Positions 6,778 to 15,500 of a DNA stretch of 64,000 bases are shown here, one piece after another. Each line of letters opens with the position of its first letter. Within the stretch, counting starts at the first letter, position 1. The position numbers and the translations under genes are program-made. The DNA is taken from assembly GCF_003386095.1 (NCBI RefSeq), contig NZ_QREG01000004.1, positions 1 through 64,000 of the forward strand, given 5' to 3'. Source of the stretch: Marinoscillum furvescens DSM 4134. Its GTDB lineage: Bacteria > Bacteroidota > Bacteroidia > Cytophagales > Cyclobacteriaceae. The notes below the pieces were generated by a model that saw nothing but the letters and a program-made list of their open reading frames with translations, searched no databases and was not told the origin of the DNA.

Positions 6778-8358
6778 TTATCTGGCCAAACCTTTGATGG
6801 CAAATAATACACTTCCTTCGGCTCTGGAAGACTCCAGGTCAGGGTTTGCATTTTTGTCAGTAAACTGACCACTGGCAGGTTCCCATCCGTGGTTTTGAGT
6901 CATCATCAAAAAGGTGTTTTCTGATCCGCCTACTACGTCGGTTACATCTATCATACCGGTAATCTCCCAGGTGCTATTGGTGGTGCCATAGCCTAGAGAC
7001 TCAGCAGTAGCTTGGTTACATTCTAGTACTACTTTCAGGTCACCGGTGTTTAGGTCATACTGGTAGAGGTATGCAAAGTGATCAGCAGCTGCTTTGCCTT
7101 CATAGCCATCTTCTCGTGCAGGTACTACACCATTAGGGTCTTCCTGGATATAGGCGTAGTTTTCTGTAACCAGGATGTTGTCTGGGCTGTGAAACATTTC
7201 AGCTTTTCCACCCACTTTGTCTCCATCCAGTATACAGGTGATGGTGGCAGCTCCCGTAGGGTCAGTCTCATTGAGCACTACCTTGTACACTCGACCTGTC
7301 AGGCTTCCTTTGCCGATAAGTCCACCTCTATTGCGGCCCGTTACCGCCATGTATAGCTCGCGCTGGTTGGCAGCACTTCCTCTTCTCCAGTCAATGTCTT
7401 CTAGTCTGGAAAAGCCCATTACGCCTTTTTCTTTAGCCTCAGCATCTAACAAGTCGATTTGAGTTTCTTCTAGCGCCACCCACTCTACATTGTAAGCTAC
7501 GCCTTCTTCCATGTCCATTTCATAGGTGATGCCTGCGTCTGTTACCTTCAGACCGTATAGTTGGCCTGAACGCAAGTCACCTCTGCCACCTACATACATG
7601 CCCAGCTGTCCCGAAGGGATAGAGCTGTCGCTGTGGTCGTCACCGATAAATACTACTGTTTGGCTCGGGTATGCATCTTTACCTATTGCCACGGCGTTTT
7701 CTGTAGACCACTGACCCATTGCTGGTAGCATTTCTGCAAAGCTTGCGTCATTTGTGGATTTGTAAGGGCTTGTTACAAATACGCCTTTAGATCCGCCTCC
7801 CCATTCGCCACCGGAGAGGTATAGCGGGCCAAAGCCATGTTCTTCAGGAGTGATCAGTGAACCTGAGCACTGAGCAGTAAATGCAGTAGCATTGGCATTT
7901 ACAATGTATTCGCCGTGGAATGGTCGTAGATTTTGATCTAGAAAAATACGTGCTATAGAGTAGTCTGCCTCTATGTTGTTGATCAGCATATAGCTGGTAT
8001 CTGTATCTTTTAGTAGGCCGGCACCATCTGCCATACTTCCATATACAAATTCAGTACTGCTAGGCAGGGTGTCTTCTGAGCTAAGTAGCACCTCTACCGT
8101 GATGTTAGAGAAGTCAGATTTTACATCCAGAAGATCTGCAGGAGTATTGGAAGTTGCCAATGGGATCATCTGACCTGTGGTGTAATCTGCACCATCTTGT
8201 CCATCAGTACCGTCTTGTCCATTGGCGCCATCAGCACCGTCTTTTCCGTCAGTGCCTGCTGGTCCTTGAGGGCCCTCAGGACCTTCACAGCTAGTAGCAA
8301 TCACTCCTGTGAGCATTAGAGCGCTCAGAAGGATAGGTAGTCTTTTCAATAGTTTCAT
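6778..8358 (-). CDS. PhoX/DUF839-like lipoprotein with collagen-like Gly-X-Y tract
   Basis: A 526-aa predicted lipoprotein (lipobox ATSC, Cys24). Directly after the lipid anchor comes a collagen-like tract with Gly at every third residue from 26 to 56, eleven triplets in all, probably a stiff spacer. The rest resembles the PhoX/DUF839 beta-propeller group: GGEWGGGSKGVF, EDIDWRRGSAANQRELY and a late SPDNILVTENYAYIQED segment, which matches the family's PDN...Q.D region. PhoX members are calcium-dependent phosphatases, but activity cannot be assigned here. It is first in an apparent operon with the di-heme peroxidase fusion, suggesting a shared envelope role. Confidence 0.65.
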   Translation of the reverse strand: MKLLKRLPILLSALMLTGVIATSCEGPEGPQGPAGTDGKDGADGANGQDGTDGQDGADYTTGQMIPLATSNTPADLLDVKSDFSNITVEVLLSSEDTLPSSTEFVYGSMADGAGLLKDTDTSYMLINNIEADYSIARIFLDQNLRPFHGEYIVNANATAFTAQCSGSLITPEEHGFGPLYLSGGEWGGGSKGVFVTSPYKSTNDASFAEMLPAMGQWSTENAVAIGKDAYPSQTVVFIGDDHSDSSIPSGQLGMYVGGRGDLRSGQLYGLKVTDAGITYEMDMEEGVAYNVEWVALEETQIDLLDAEAKEKGVMGFSRLEDIDWRRGSAANQRELYMAVTGRNRGGLIGKGSLTGRVYKVVLNETDPTGAATITCILDGDKVGGKAEMFHSPDNILVTENYAYIQEDPNGVVPAREDGYEGKAAADHFAYLYQYDLNTGDLKVVLECNQATAESLGYGTTNSTWEITGMIDVTDVVGGSENTFLMMTQNHGWEPASGQFTDKNANPDLESSRAEGSVLFAIKGLAR

Positions 8359-8597
8359 TGTAGTTTATTAGGTTTCTTTTCTGCCTCGAAAAAACACAAT
8401 GAATTTTGCTCTATGATTACCTGAATTGCTTGCTTGCGTTAAGAAAATAGGTGTCCTGTGGAGTGGTTTTAATCTCTGCTTAAATAATGTATTACTGGCC
8501 TAATACGTTCATAACCTAATAGGTGGGTTGTTCAGTGAAATGCGGTCACTATCAGCTGGTTCAAGGTTATGGATTGTTAATGTAAAAGGTAGAAGTC
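8359..8597. other. Intergenic region with no gene seen
   Basis: This stretch separates the start of the collagen-tract lipoprotein gene from the terminator of the IscA-type gene, both on the minus strand. It should hold the promoter of the lipoprotein operon, but I see no convincing TAnnTTTG box. Small ORFs here have no recognisable features. Confidence 0.5.
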
Positions 8598-8627
8598 AAA
8601 AAAAACCACCTCTCCAGGGAGGTGGTT
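8598..8627 (-). terminator. Intrinsic terminator of the IscA-type gene
   Basis: AACCACCTC (8604-8612) pairs perfectly with GAGGTGGTT (8619-8627) around a 6-nt loop. On the minus strand the stem is followed by a run of eight T residues (A-run 8598-8605 on the plus strand, partly inside the stem). Confidence 0.85.
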
Positions 8628-8658
8628 CGAAGTGTATTTCTTGTAAGTGTCTAGCTGT

Positions 8659-8985
8659 TTATACAGAAAAGCTTTCACCGCATCCGCATGTTCTGGTGGC
8701 GTTTGGATTGATAAACTGAAAACCTTTGCCATTGAGGCCATCAGAAAAATCAAGTGTGGTGCCCAGCAGGTACAGCATGCTTTTCTTATCTACAATTACT
8801 TTCACACCTTTATCTTCAAAGACTTCATCGCTATCAGCGAGCTTGTCGTCAAACAGGAGGTCGTACATGAGGCCCGAGCAGCCACCTCCTTTTACCGCTA
8901 CGCGTACATTGTGAGCTGGTGAGTGTCCTTCTTCGGCTCTTAGCTCCATGATTCTTTCTTTGGCTTTATCTGTTACGTTGATCAT
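8659..8985 (-). CDS. HesB/IscA-type iron-sulfur cluster assembly protein
   Basis: A 108-aa A-type Fe-S carrier or scaffold. The three conserved cysteines are present: one in KGGGCSG near residue 36 and two in the C-terminal CGCGESF. Such proteins pass clusters to apo-enzymes in the cytosol; the window itself encodes possible clients (the sulfite and APS reductases), though these are not linked in an operon. The start codon shares one base with the stop of the upstream unknown gene (TAATG), so translation is coupled. IscA, SufA and ErpA subtypes cannot be told apart here. Confidence 0.92.
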   Translation of the reverse strand: MINVTDKAKERIMELRAEEGHSPAHNVRVAVKGGGCSGLMYDLLFDDKLADSDEVFEDKGVKVIVDKKSMLYLLGTTLDFSDGLNGKGFQFINPNATRTCGCGESFSV

Positions 8986-9392
8986 TACGCAATCGGGTTT
9001 AATACTACACTAAATACTGTAAGGTTGTTCATATCTCGGCCATAGTACAGTTTATCCATGGCGTCATAGATGTTTTTGGCACGAAAGTATGACGTCTGCA
9101 GCTCGCCCATGCCTTTGGTAGCCCACTGGATGGTGTAGCTGCTTTCTTTCTCTTTGTGCGTTTTTACATAGTCCAGCATTTTGTTTAGCGCATCCGTTTT
9201 GTCAAATCCTGTGATGGATTTGAAGAGAAACGACTGGTTATGTCTGGGATTGATCGTAATCAAATCCAGCTTCACCTTGCCATCTACATTACTATATTCA
9301 AAAATCAGGTCGCTGCTTTTGAGCCCCAGAAAGTTTTTGATTTCGTTTTGAATGCGTGCCGCTTCTACGTGGACGTCAGCCCTGTACTCCAT
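8985..9392 (-). CDS. Conserved-looking unknown, 135 aa, coupled to IscA-type gene
   Basis: I do not recognise a family. The 135-aa product begins MEYRADVHVEAARIQNEIK and has no signal peptide, membrane segment or cysteine cluster; it looks like a small mixed alpha/beta cytosolic protein. It is first in a two-gene unit with the IscA-type gene (1-base overlap) and has a well-placed promoter upstream. Position suggests a link with Fe-S assembly, but nothing in the sequence proves this. Confidence 0.8.
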   Translation of the reverse strand: MEYRADVHVEAARIQNEIKNFLGLKSSDLIFEYSNVDGKVKLDLITINPRHNQSFLFKSITGFDKTDALNKMLDYVKTHKEKESSYTIQWATKGMGELQTSYFRAKNIYDAMDKLYYGRDMNNLTVFSVVLNPIA

Positions 9393-9411
9393 AGACTATG
9401 TTGCGTTTATC

Positions 9412-9443
9412 TAAAATTACAACAACTCAGGAAACCTTTCAAA
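9412..9443 (-). promoter_or_regulatory. Promoter for the unknown/IscA-type unit
   Basis: On the minus strand, TTTG (9443-9440) is followed after 20 nt by TAATTTTA (9419-9412), close to the Bacteroidota TTTG-N20-TAnnTTTG pattern. The start codon lies about 20 nt further on. Its -33 box overlaps that of the divergent epimerase promoter. Confidence 0.5.
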
Positions 9444-9468
9444 TCCCCGAAAAGTTTCCTCATTTTTG
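9437..9468 (+). promoter_or_regulatory. Promoter for the epimerase-thiL unit
   Basis: TTTC (9437-9440) and CATTTTTG (9461-9468) are separated by 20 nt, one mismatch each from the Bacteroidota pattern. The start codon at 9495 is 27 nt downstream of the -7 box. Confidence 0.45.
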
Positions 9469-9494
9469 CGAAATTAATACATAATCGGCACAAC

Positions 9495-9917
9495 ATGGTC
9501 AGGATAGAGCATATAGGTATCGCAGTGAAAGAACTGGACAAAGCCAACGAGCTTTTTAAGAAACTCTTTGGTGAAGCGGCCTATAAAGAGGAGGCTGTGG
9601 AATCAGAAGGCGTGACTACTTCGTTTTTTGGTGTAGGCCCTAATAAAATAGAGCTTTTACAAGCCAAAGATGAAGATAGCCCCATAGCCAAATACATCAA
9701 CAAACGTGGAGAAGGTATCCATCACATTGCTTTTGAGGTGGACGATATCCATGCCGAAATGGAAAGGCTAAGAGGAGAAGGATTTGAGCTGCTCAATGAT
9801 CAGCCCAAAGCGGGTGCCGACAACAAACTGATTTGTTTTTTGCACCCTAAAAGTACCAATGGTGTGCTGGTAGAACTGTGTCAGGAAAACGAGATAACGA
9901 ATAATTTAAAGCCATGA
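9495..9917 (+). CDS. mce: Methylmalonyl-CoA epimerase
   Basis: A 140-aa vicinal-oxygen-chelate protein that interconverts (R)- and (S)-methylmalonyl-CoA, linking propionyl-CoA metabolism to succinyl-CoA. The family start RIEHIGIAVKELDKA and the later metal-site segment GEGIHHIAFEVDDI are intact, with a closing Glu in VLVELCQE. I chose the ATG at 9495; the open frame extends further upstream, but that part overlaps the promoter and the divergent gene and has no family similarity. The stop overlaps the thiL start by 4 nt. Confidence 0.9.
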   Translation: MVRIEHIGIAVKELDKANELFKKLFGEAAYKEEAVESEGVTTSFFGVGPNKIELLQAKDEDSPIAKYINKRGEGIHHIAFEVDDIHAEMERLRGEGFELLNDQPKAGADNKLICFLHPKSTNGVLVELCQENEITNNLKP

Positions 9918-10945
9918 GCGAAGAGAAAAGAACAGAAATAGGTGAAATAGGCGAGTTTGGTCTGATAGATCAGCTAGCGGAGAAGGTTCGCTACTACCAT
10001 GGTGAGACAGTGAAGGGGATAGGTGATGATGCTGCGGTATATGATGCAGGCGATCATTATATGCTTATCAGCTCAGACATGCTACTAGAAGGTGTACATT
10101 TTGACCTGAGCTACATGCCTTTGCAGCATTTGGGTTACAAGGCCGTAGCAGTAAATGTGTCCGACCTAGCTGCCATGAATGGCGTGCCCAGGCAAATTAC
10201 TGTGAATCTCGGCTTGAGCAATCGCTTTTCTGTAGAGGCAGTAGAGCTTATCTACGAAGGCATTCGGGCCGCATGCGAGGCATTCAAAGTAGACCTGGTG
10301 GGTGGTGATACGACTACTTCCAAGTCGGGCCTGGTGATATCAGTAACCGCTACGGGCGCTGTGGACAAAGACAAGATCGTCTACCGCAGCGGCGCTAAAG
10401 AAAGCGAAATCCTGTGTGTGACAGGAGATGTAGGGGCGGCATTTATTGGCCTCAATGTGCTGGAGCGTGAAAAACAAGAGTTTTTAGGGAATCCAGACAT
10501 GCAGCCTAAGCTGGACAAGTACCCGTATGTGGTAGGTAGACAGCTACGGCCACAAGCACGGATGGATATCATCCATGAGTTTGCAGATCTGGGCATTGTG
10601 CCTACAAGCATGATCGATGTGTCCGATGGACTGGCCTCTGAGATTTTTCATCTTTGTAAGCATTCGGGGCTGGGTGCAGCTATCTATGAAGACAAGCTGC
10701 CGATAGACAAAGAAGCCTATGAGACTGCTGCAGAGTTTAGCATAGACCCTAATACCTGTGCCCTCAATGGAGGCGAGGATTACGAACTGCTGTTTACCAT
10801 CAAACAGGAGGATTTTGAAAAGCTGAAGAACCATGCCGAAATACACACCATAGGCTACATGCAGGCCATGGACAAAGGGCGAACGATGGTGACCAGAAAT
10901 AACAATGTCATAGAGCTACAGGCACAGGGCTGGAAACACTTTTAA
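9914..10945 (+). CDS. thiL: Thiamine-monophosphate kinase
   Basis: A 343-aa ATP-dependent kinase making thiamine diphosphate from thiamine monophosphate in the cytosol. It shows the PurM/ThiL hallmarks GEFGLIDQLAEK at the N-terminus, GIGDDAAVYD, LVGGDTT in the middle and IDVSDGLASE later. It is translationally coupled to the epimerase gene (ATGA overlap), although the two enzymes have no obvious shared pathway. Confidence 0.93.
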   Translation: MSEEKRTEIGEIGEFGLIDQLAEKVRYYHGETVKGIGDDAAVYDAGDHYMLISSDMLLEGVHFDLSYMPLQHLGYKAVAVNVSDLAAMNGVPRQITVNLGLSNRFSVEAVELIYEGIRAACEAFKVDLVGGDTTTSKSGLVISVTATGAVDKDKIVYRSGAKESEILCVTGDVGAAFIGLNVLEREKQEFLGNPDMQPKLDKYPYVVGRQLRPQARMDIIHEFADLGIVPTSMIDVSDGLASEIFHLCKHSGLGAAIYEDKLPIDKEAYETAAEFSIDPNTCALNGGEDYELLFTIKQEDFEKLKNHAEIHTIGYMQAMDKGRTMVTRNNNVIELQAQGWKHF

Positions 10946-10953
10946 TTCACAGC

Positions 10954-10989
10954 AAAAAAAGAACCCCGGCTCCTAAAAGGATACCGGGG
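10954..10989 (-). terminator. Intrinsic terminator of the YceI-like gene
   Basis: CCCCGG and CCGGGG arms (10964-10969 and 10984-10989) form a stem with an inner TCC/GGA pairing. On the minus strand it runs into seven T residues (A-run 10954-10960 on the plus strand). It lies between convergent genes but has no T-run for the plus strand. Confidence 0.8.
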
Positions 10990-11019
10990 CTCACCGCCTA
11001 ACCTAACTATTGTCTTATC

Positions 11020-11598
11020 TTATTTTGTGGCTTCAATGTTGACTGTAAGGTCAAAATTGTCGTAGATGGTTTTGTCTCCCAGGTCATCGAAGAAGCTTCC
11101 AGATCCGTAGCGCACATCGAACTTAGAACGATCGATGGTGAGGTTTGCCAGACCGTAAACTTTGTCGCCAGACTCCGTCAGCTGAGCTGGAAATGTGATC
11201 GTTTCTGTTTTGCCTTTGATCGTCAAGTCTCCTGTTACTTCATACTTTCCGCCACCTTGTGCTTTGGCTTTTTTGATGACGAACACTGCGTTCGGATATT
11301 TTTCTACTCCAAAGAAATCATCAGATTTTAAGTGACCTTCTAGTTTTTGTTTCCATTCACCTTCCAGATCTTCAGACACGATAGTGGTCATATCTACGGT
11401 AAATGTTCCTCCAGTCAATTTGCCATCCTCAAATTCGAAAGAACCAGACTTGAGCTGTACTGTGCCATTGTGCTGGCCAGTTACTTTTTTGCCCAACCAG
11501 GATACTTTGCTGGCTTCTGTGTCTATTTTGTAAGTGGCTTGTGTGCCTTCACTCGTTGGCAATAAAATCGCTAAGGCTAAGATGATTGTTTGTAACAT
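11020..11598 (-). CDS. YceI-like exported lipid-binding protein
   Basis: A 192-aa protein with a short signal peptide (MLQTIILALAILLPTSEG) followed by a YceI-type lipocalin-like barrel. Recognisable segments are ATYKIDTEASKVSWLGKKV at the start, the central KYPNAVFVIKKA, and the late KFDVRYGSGSFFDDLGD. Family members bind long isoprenoid or quinone-like lipids in the periplasm; the ligand here is unknown. It stands alone with its own terminator. Confidence 0.88.
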   Translation of the reverse strand: MLQTIILALAILLPTSEGTQATYKIDTEASKVSWLGKKVTGQHNGTVQLKSGSFEFEDGKLTGGTFTVDMTTIVSEDLEGEWKQKLEGHLKSDDFFGVEKYPNAVFVIKKAKAQGGGKYEVTGDLTIKGKTETITFPAQLTESGDKVYGLANLTIDRSKFDVRYGSGSFFDDLGDKTIYDNFDLTVNIEATK

Positions 11599-11724
11599 AG
11601 TTTTATGTGTGTTTAGAAATTAAATGTATGTACATATAAATGTTGTGATAAGGATAACGCCATATCTGAAAAAGGGTTTCAGAATGTTTGAAATTTTTTT
11701 CAAAATTCATCTTAGCGCTTTCTT

Positions 11725-11732
11725 TACCTTTG
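11725..11732 (+). promoter_or_regulatory. -7 box upstream of the DUF3109 gene
   Basis: TACCTTTG is a perfect TAnnTTTG box, 35 nt before the start codon at 11768. A T-run at about 11692-11700 sits where the -33 element should be, but no clear TTTG is present. Confidence 0.5.
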
Positions 11733-11767
11733 CATTTCCATTCTAATACAAATAGGGACGAGGCGCA

Positions 11768-12337
11768 ATGATTCAGATAGATCACACACTTATTTCGGAT
11801 GACATCAAGGAGCAATTTTTTGTTTGTGACCTGGACAAATGTAAAGGAGCATGTTGCGTGGAAGGTGATCTGGGCGCACCCCTGGAGAAGGACGAGTTGC
11901 CTGGTATAGAAGAAGTAGTAGAGGTGGTAAAGCCATATCTATCGAGTGAGGCCATTGCTGCACTGGAGGAGCATGGAGCATATTTGCTGGATGAAGATGG
12001 AGACTTTAGTACCACTACCATCGACAACAAGGAATGTGCCTTTGCCTTTTATGATGACAAAGGCATTTTGAAATGTAGCATAGAACAGGCCTGGCGCGAT
12101 GGTAAAACAGATGTGCAAAAGCCTGTGTCCTGTCATCTATATCCTATTCGTGTGGCTAAACTTCACGAGTTTTTGGCGCTCAACTACGACCGCTGGCATA
12201 TTTGTGCTCCAGCATGTGAGCTGGGAGAAAAGCTATCAGTACCTGTGTACAAGTTTCTGAAAGATCCATTGATTCGCCGCTTTGGAGAGGACTGGTACCA
12301 GCGCCTGGTTGCCGAAATAGAGGGTGAGCGCTCTTAA
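11768..12337 (+). CDS. DUF3109 family Cys-rich protein
   Basis: A 189-aa cytosolic protein of the DUF3109 family, common in Bacteroidota and related to YkgJ-like putative metal or Fe-S binding proteins. It has a clear cysteine pattern: [11 protein letters not shown] near residues 19-29, then single cysteines in [14 protein letters not shown] and VSCHLYPIR, and a C-terminal CAPAC. That spacing suggests a bound metal or cluster. The biochemical role of the family is not known to me. It stands alone. Confidence 0.85.
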   Translation: MIQIDHTLISDDIKEQFFVCDLDKCKGACCVEGDLGAPLEKDELPGIEEVVEVVKPYLSSEAIAALEEHGAYLLDEDGDFSTTTIDNKECAFAFYDDKGILKCSIEQAWRDGKTDVQKPVSCHLYPIRVAKLHEFLALNYDRWHICAPACELGEKLSVPVYKFLKDPLIRRFGEDWYQRLVAEIEGERS

Positions 12338-12508
12338 GGCCTATTTTTCTACATTAGTTTCTTTTATCCGAAAGGATAAACCCATAAAAGTCTTGGTTGT
12401 GTGAGTGAAAAGCAAGTAGAGCTACCATCTTGACAAACAAATAACATAGATGTGAGAGCCATAATTTTTCCTTAACCTATAGGCTCCAATCAGGATATAC
12501 CGCGCTTT

Positions 12509-12516
12509 TAGCTTTG
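12509..12516 (+). promoter_or_regulatory. -7 box upstream of the giant nucleotidase gene
   Basis: TAGCTTTG is a perfect TAnnTTTG box, with a predicted start near 12522. No good -33 TTTG lies 19-21 nt upstream. The predicted start point falls next to the palindrome at 12523-12536. The region 12338-12508 shows nothing else I can support. Confidence 0.4.
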
Positions 12517-12522
12517 GAAGTC

Positions 12523-12536
12523 GGAGCAATTGCTCC
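12523..12536. other. 14-nt perfect palindrome
   Basis: GGAGCAATTGCTCC is a perfect inverted repeat, followed on the plus strand by T-rich sequence. It could be a weak terminator for the DUF3109 transcript or an operator at the predicted start of the nucleotidase transcript. Confidence 0.4.
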
Positions 12537-12596
12537 TATTGATTTTTATTGAATCAGATAATTTCAAAGATCTAAGAGATGCCAAGAACTTTACGA

Positions 12597-15500
12597 ATGA
12601 AAAAACCTGGGGGCCGATCAAGTCGCTTTTTAGCGATTTTGATCGGCTTTTTTATTTTAGGACTGAGTGCAAGTTATGCTCAGACGGATGTGTCACTGGA
12701 GCTCTTCATTACACAGGAAGAGGATGCTGCGGAAGAGCAGTTGGAGTCTGGAGAAATTGATTTCGCAAGTAGCGATCTTGAGTTCGGTAGTGAATTTGCC
12801 GATGGTGGTGACCCACAGCGTGTAGGGGTGAGGTTTAGAGGGTTGGACCTACCCTCAGATGCTGAGATCACTTCTGCATACATTCAGTTTACAGTAGACG
12901 AAAACGGCAAGAACGTAGACCCTTGTGTTCAGACTATCTATATAGAGGACAATGCCAATGCTTCAGCTTTTACTGCTGATGCTAAAAACCTAACTGACCG
13001 GTCTACAGCAGAAACCACAGTTTCCTGGTCCATAGAAGAGGGTAGCTGGTCTACAGTAGGAGAATCTGGGCAAGATCAGCGTACTCCAGACCTTTCTGGC
13101 CTGATAGCATCTGTTCTCAATTCAGATGAGTGGGAAGCAGGTAATGCTATTGCCTTTTTCTTCGAAGGCTCAGGCCTTCGTACTGCTGAATCGGCTCAGG
13201 CTGGAATAGAGGGAGGAGCGCCCAGACTTGTGATCAATGCTACCATACCTCCGGCAAAGCCTGAAGTGGTACGGGAGATAGAAGATATCACGGTACGTTC
13301 AGGTTGGTCACTTTCCATTGATGTTGCTACCTACTTTCGTGATTTGGATAGTGAGCTGAGTTTTGAAATCGCTACTCCTGCTGGAGACGCACTCCCCGCG
13401 GGACTAAGCATGAGTGGCACAGTGCTTACAGGTATGCTCAGTGAAGTAGGCTATTACACCTTGAAGGTGACTGCCACTGAAGAAGTAGCTTCAGGTGAAG
13501 CTGAGTCTGTGAGTCAGTACTTCGGGATCGCAGTAGAACCTGAACCAAATCGTTTTATAGAGCCGATTTCTTCTGTTTCACTCGGCGCCTTTGGTGAAGG
13601 TGCAGCGGAGATTTCAGCATTTGACAAAGGGTCCAAAAAGCTTTTTGTGACCAATGCTGAAACCAAAAACGTTGATATCATTGACCTGACCAATGTAGAA
13701 GCTCCCGAAATCGTGAAAAGCATAGATGTCACTACTTATGGAGGTGGAGTCAATAGTGTGGCTGCCTATGATGGGCTGCTGGTGGCTGCTATAGAGGCAG
13801 ACAACAAACAAGAAAATGGCAAAGTAGTCGCTTTTGATACAGACGGCACCTTCCAGTGGGAGGTAACTGTGGGCGCATTGCCAGATATGCTTACTTTTAA
13901 TGAAGATGGTACTAAAATCCTAGTAGCCAATGAAGGTGAGCCTTCAGATGATTATACCGTGGATCCGGAAGGTACGGTTTCAATTATTGATGTAGCAACA
14001 AAAAATGTAACCACTGTAGACTTTCAGGCATATAATGGTCAGGAAGCTCAGCTTTTTCAGGAGGGTGTAAGGGTGTTTGGCCCAAATGCCACTGTAGCTC
14101 AAGACCTGGAGCCAGAGTATATCACAGTGGTGGGTGATTCGGCCTATGTTGCCCTGCAAGAAAATAATGCAATTGCCATCATAGCTATCAGCACAGGGGA
14201 GCTCAAAGATATTTTTGGCCTGGGCTTTAAAGACCATAATGTAGCTGGAAATGGCCTGGATGTTCCATTTGATAAAGAGACAATTTATATCACGACATTA
14301 CCCGTGAAGGGTATGTACCTTCCAGATGCAATTTCTGGATTCAGAGCGGGTGGCAAAACGTACATCATGACAGCCAATGAGGGAGATGCACGAGAATATG
14401 AAGATGGCGATTTTCTTTATACAGATGAAACAAAGATCAAAGATGTGGAACTAGACCCTGAAACGTTCGATGTAGATCTGGTAAACGAGCTTGCAGGAAA
14501 CCTGAAAATAACGTCTGCTCATCCAGACACTACGGCAGATGGAAAATACAAAACACTGTATAGCTTTGGAGCTCGTTCGTTTTCGATATGGGATGCCGAA
14601 ACCGGTACTCAAGTGTATGATAGTGGTGATGATCTGGAGCAAATTACGGCTGCCACTAACCCATTATACTTCAACTCTACTGATGATGAATATGCACTAA
14701 AGGATCGTAGCGATGATAAGGGACCCGAGCCAGAAGCGATTACCTACGGAGTGATAGGTGACAAAACCTATGCCTTTGTTGGTCTGGAGCGACAGGGTGG
14801 TATCATGGTTTATGACGTTACAAATCCTGCTGCGCCGGAGTTTGTAGAATACTTCAACAATAGGAACTTCAATGTAGAAGTTTCATCACCAGCTGCGGGT
14901 GACCATGCGCCGGAAGGTTTGGTGTTTGTGCCTTCAGCTGATAGTCCCAATGGTAAAAACCTTCTGATTGTTTCCAACGAGGTGAGTGGTACAGTTACGA
15001 TCTATTCTGTAGGTGAAGCTCAGAATCCATATACTCTAGCTATTTTTCATAACAATGACGGTGAGTCAGCATTGCTTGCAGATACCGTAGCTATTAAAGG
15101 GCATGAAACGCCAGCAGGTAGCGTTGCTCAGTTTAAGTATATGGTAGATAGCCTGAAAGCTCAGGCTGATGCTTACGGGTTCAATTCGCTAATGCTGTCT
15201 TCTGGAGACAACTTTTTGCCAGGTCAGACTTTCAACGCGAGCAACGCCAATGGTGTGTTCTACGACGCTATGGCTCTTGATGCCATCGATTATGATGCCA
15301 TTTGTTTAGGAAATCATGATTTTGATTTTGGTACGTCAGTGCTGGCAGATTTTATTGCTGCTTTTACTACCAATAAAGCGCCATACCTCTCGGCCAACCT
15401 GTCATTTGAAAATGTGCCCGTACTCAAAGCGCTTGCTGATGCGGACAGAATAGTGCCAAGCACTGTGGTAGAGAAAGGAGGCGAGAAGATTGGAATTGTT

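Noticed and set aside
8180-8285. Short repeated units in the lipoprotein gene resembling a CRISPR or tandem DNA repeat.
   Set aside because: They are the Gly-X-Y codons of a collagen-like tract in a coding gene; no spacers or palindromic repeats exist.
9240-9494. An N-terminal extension of the methylmalonyl-CoA epimerase frame.
   Set aside because: It overlaps the divergent promoter and gene, and the family start matches the ATG at 9495.
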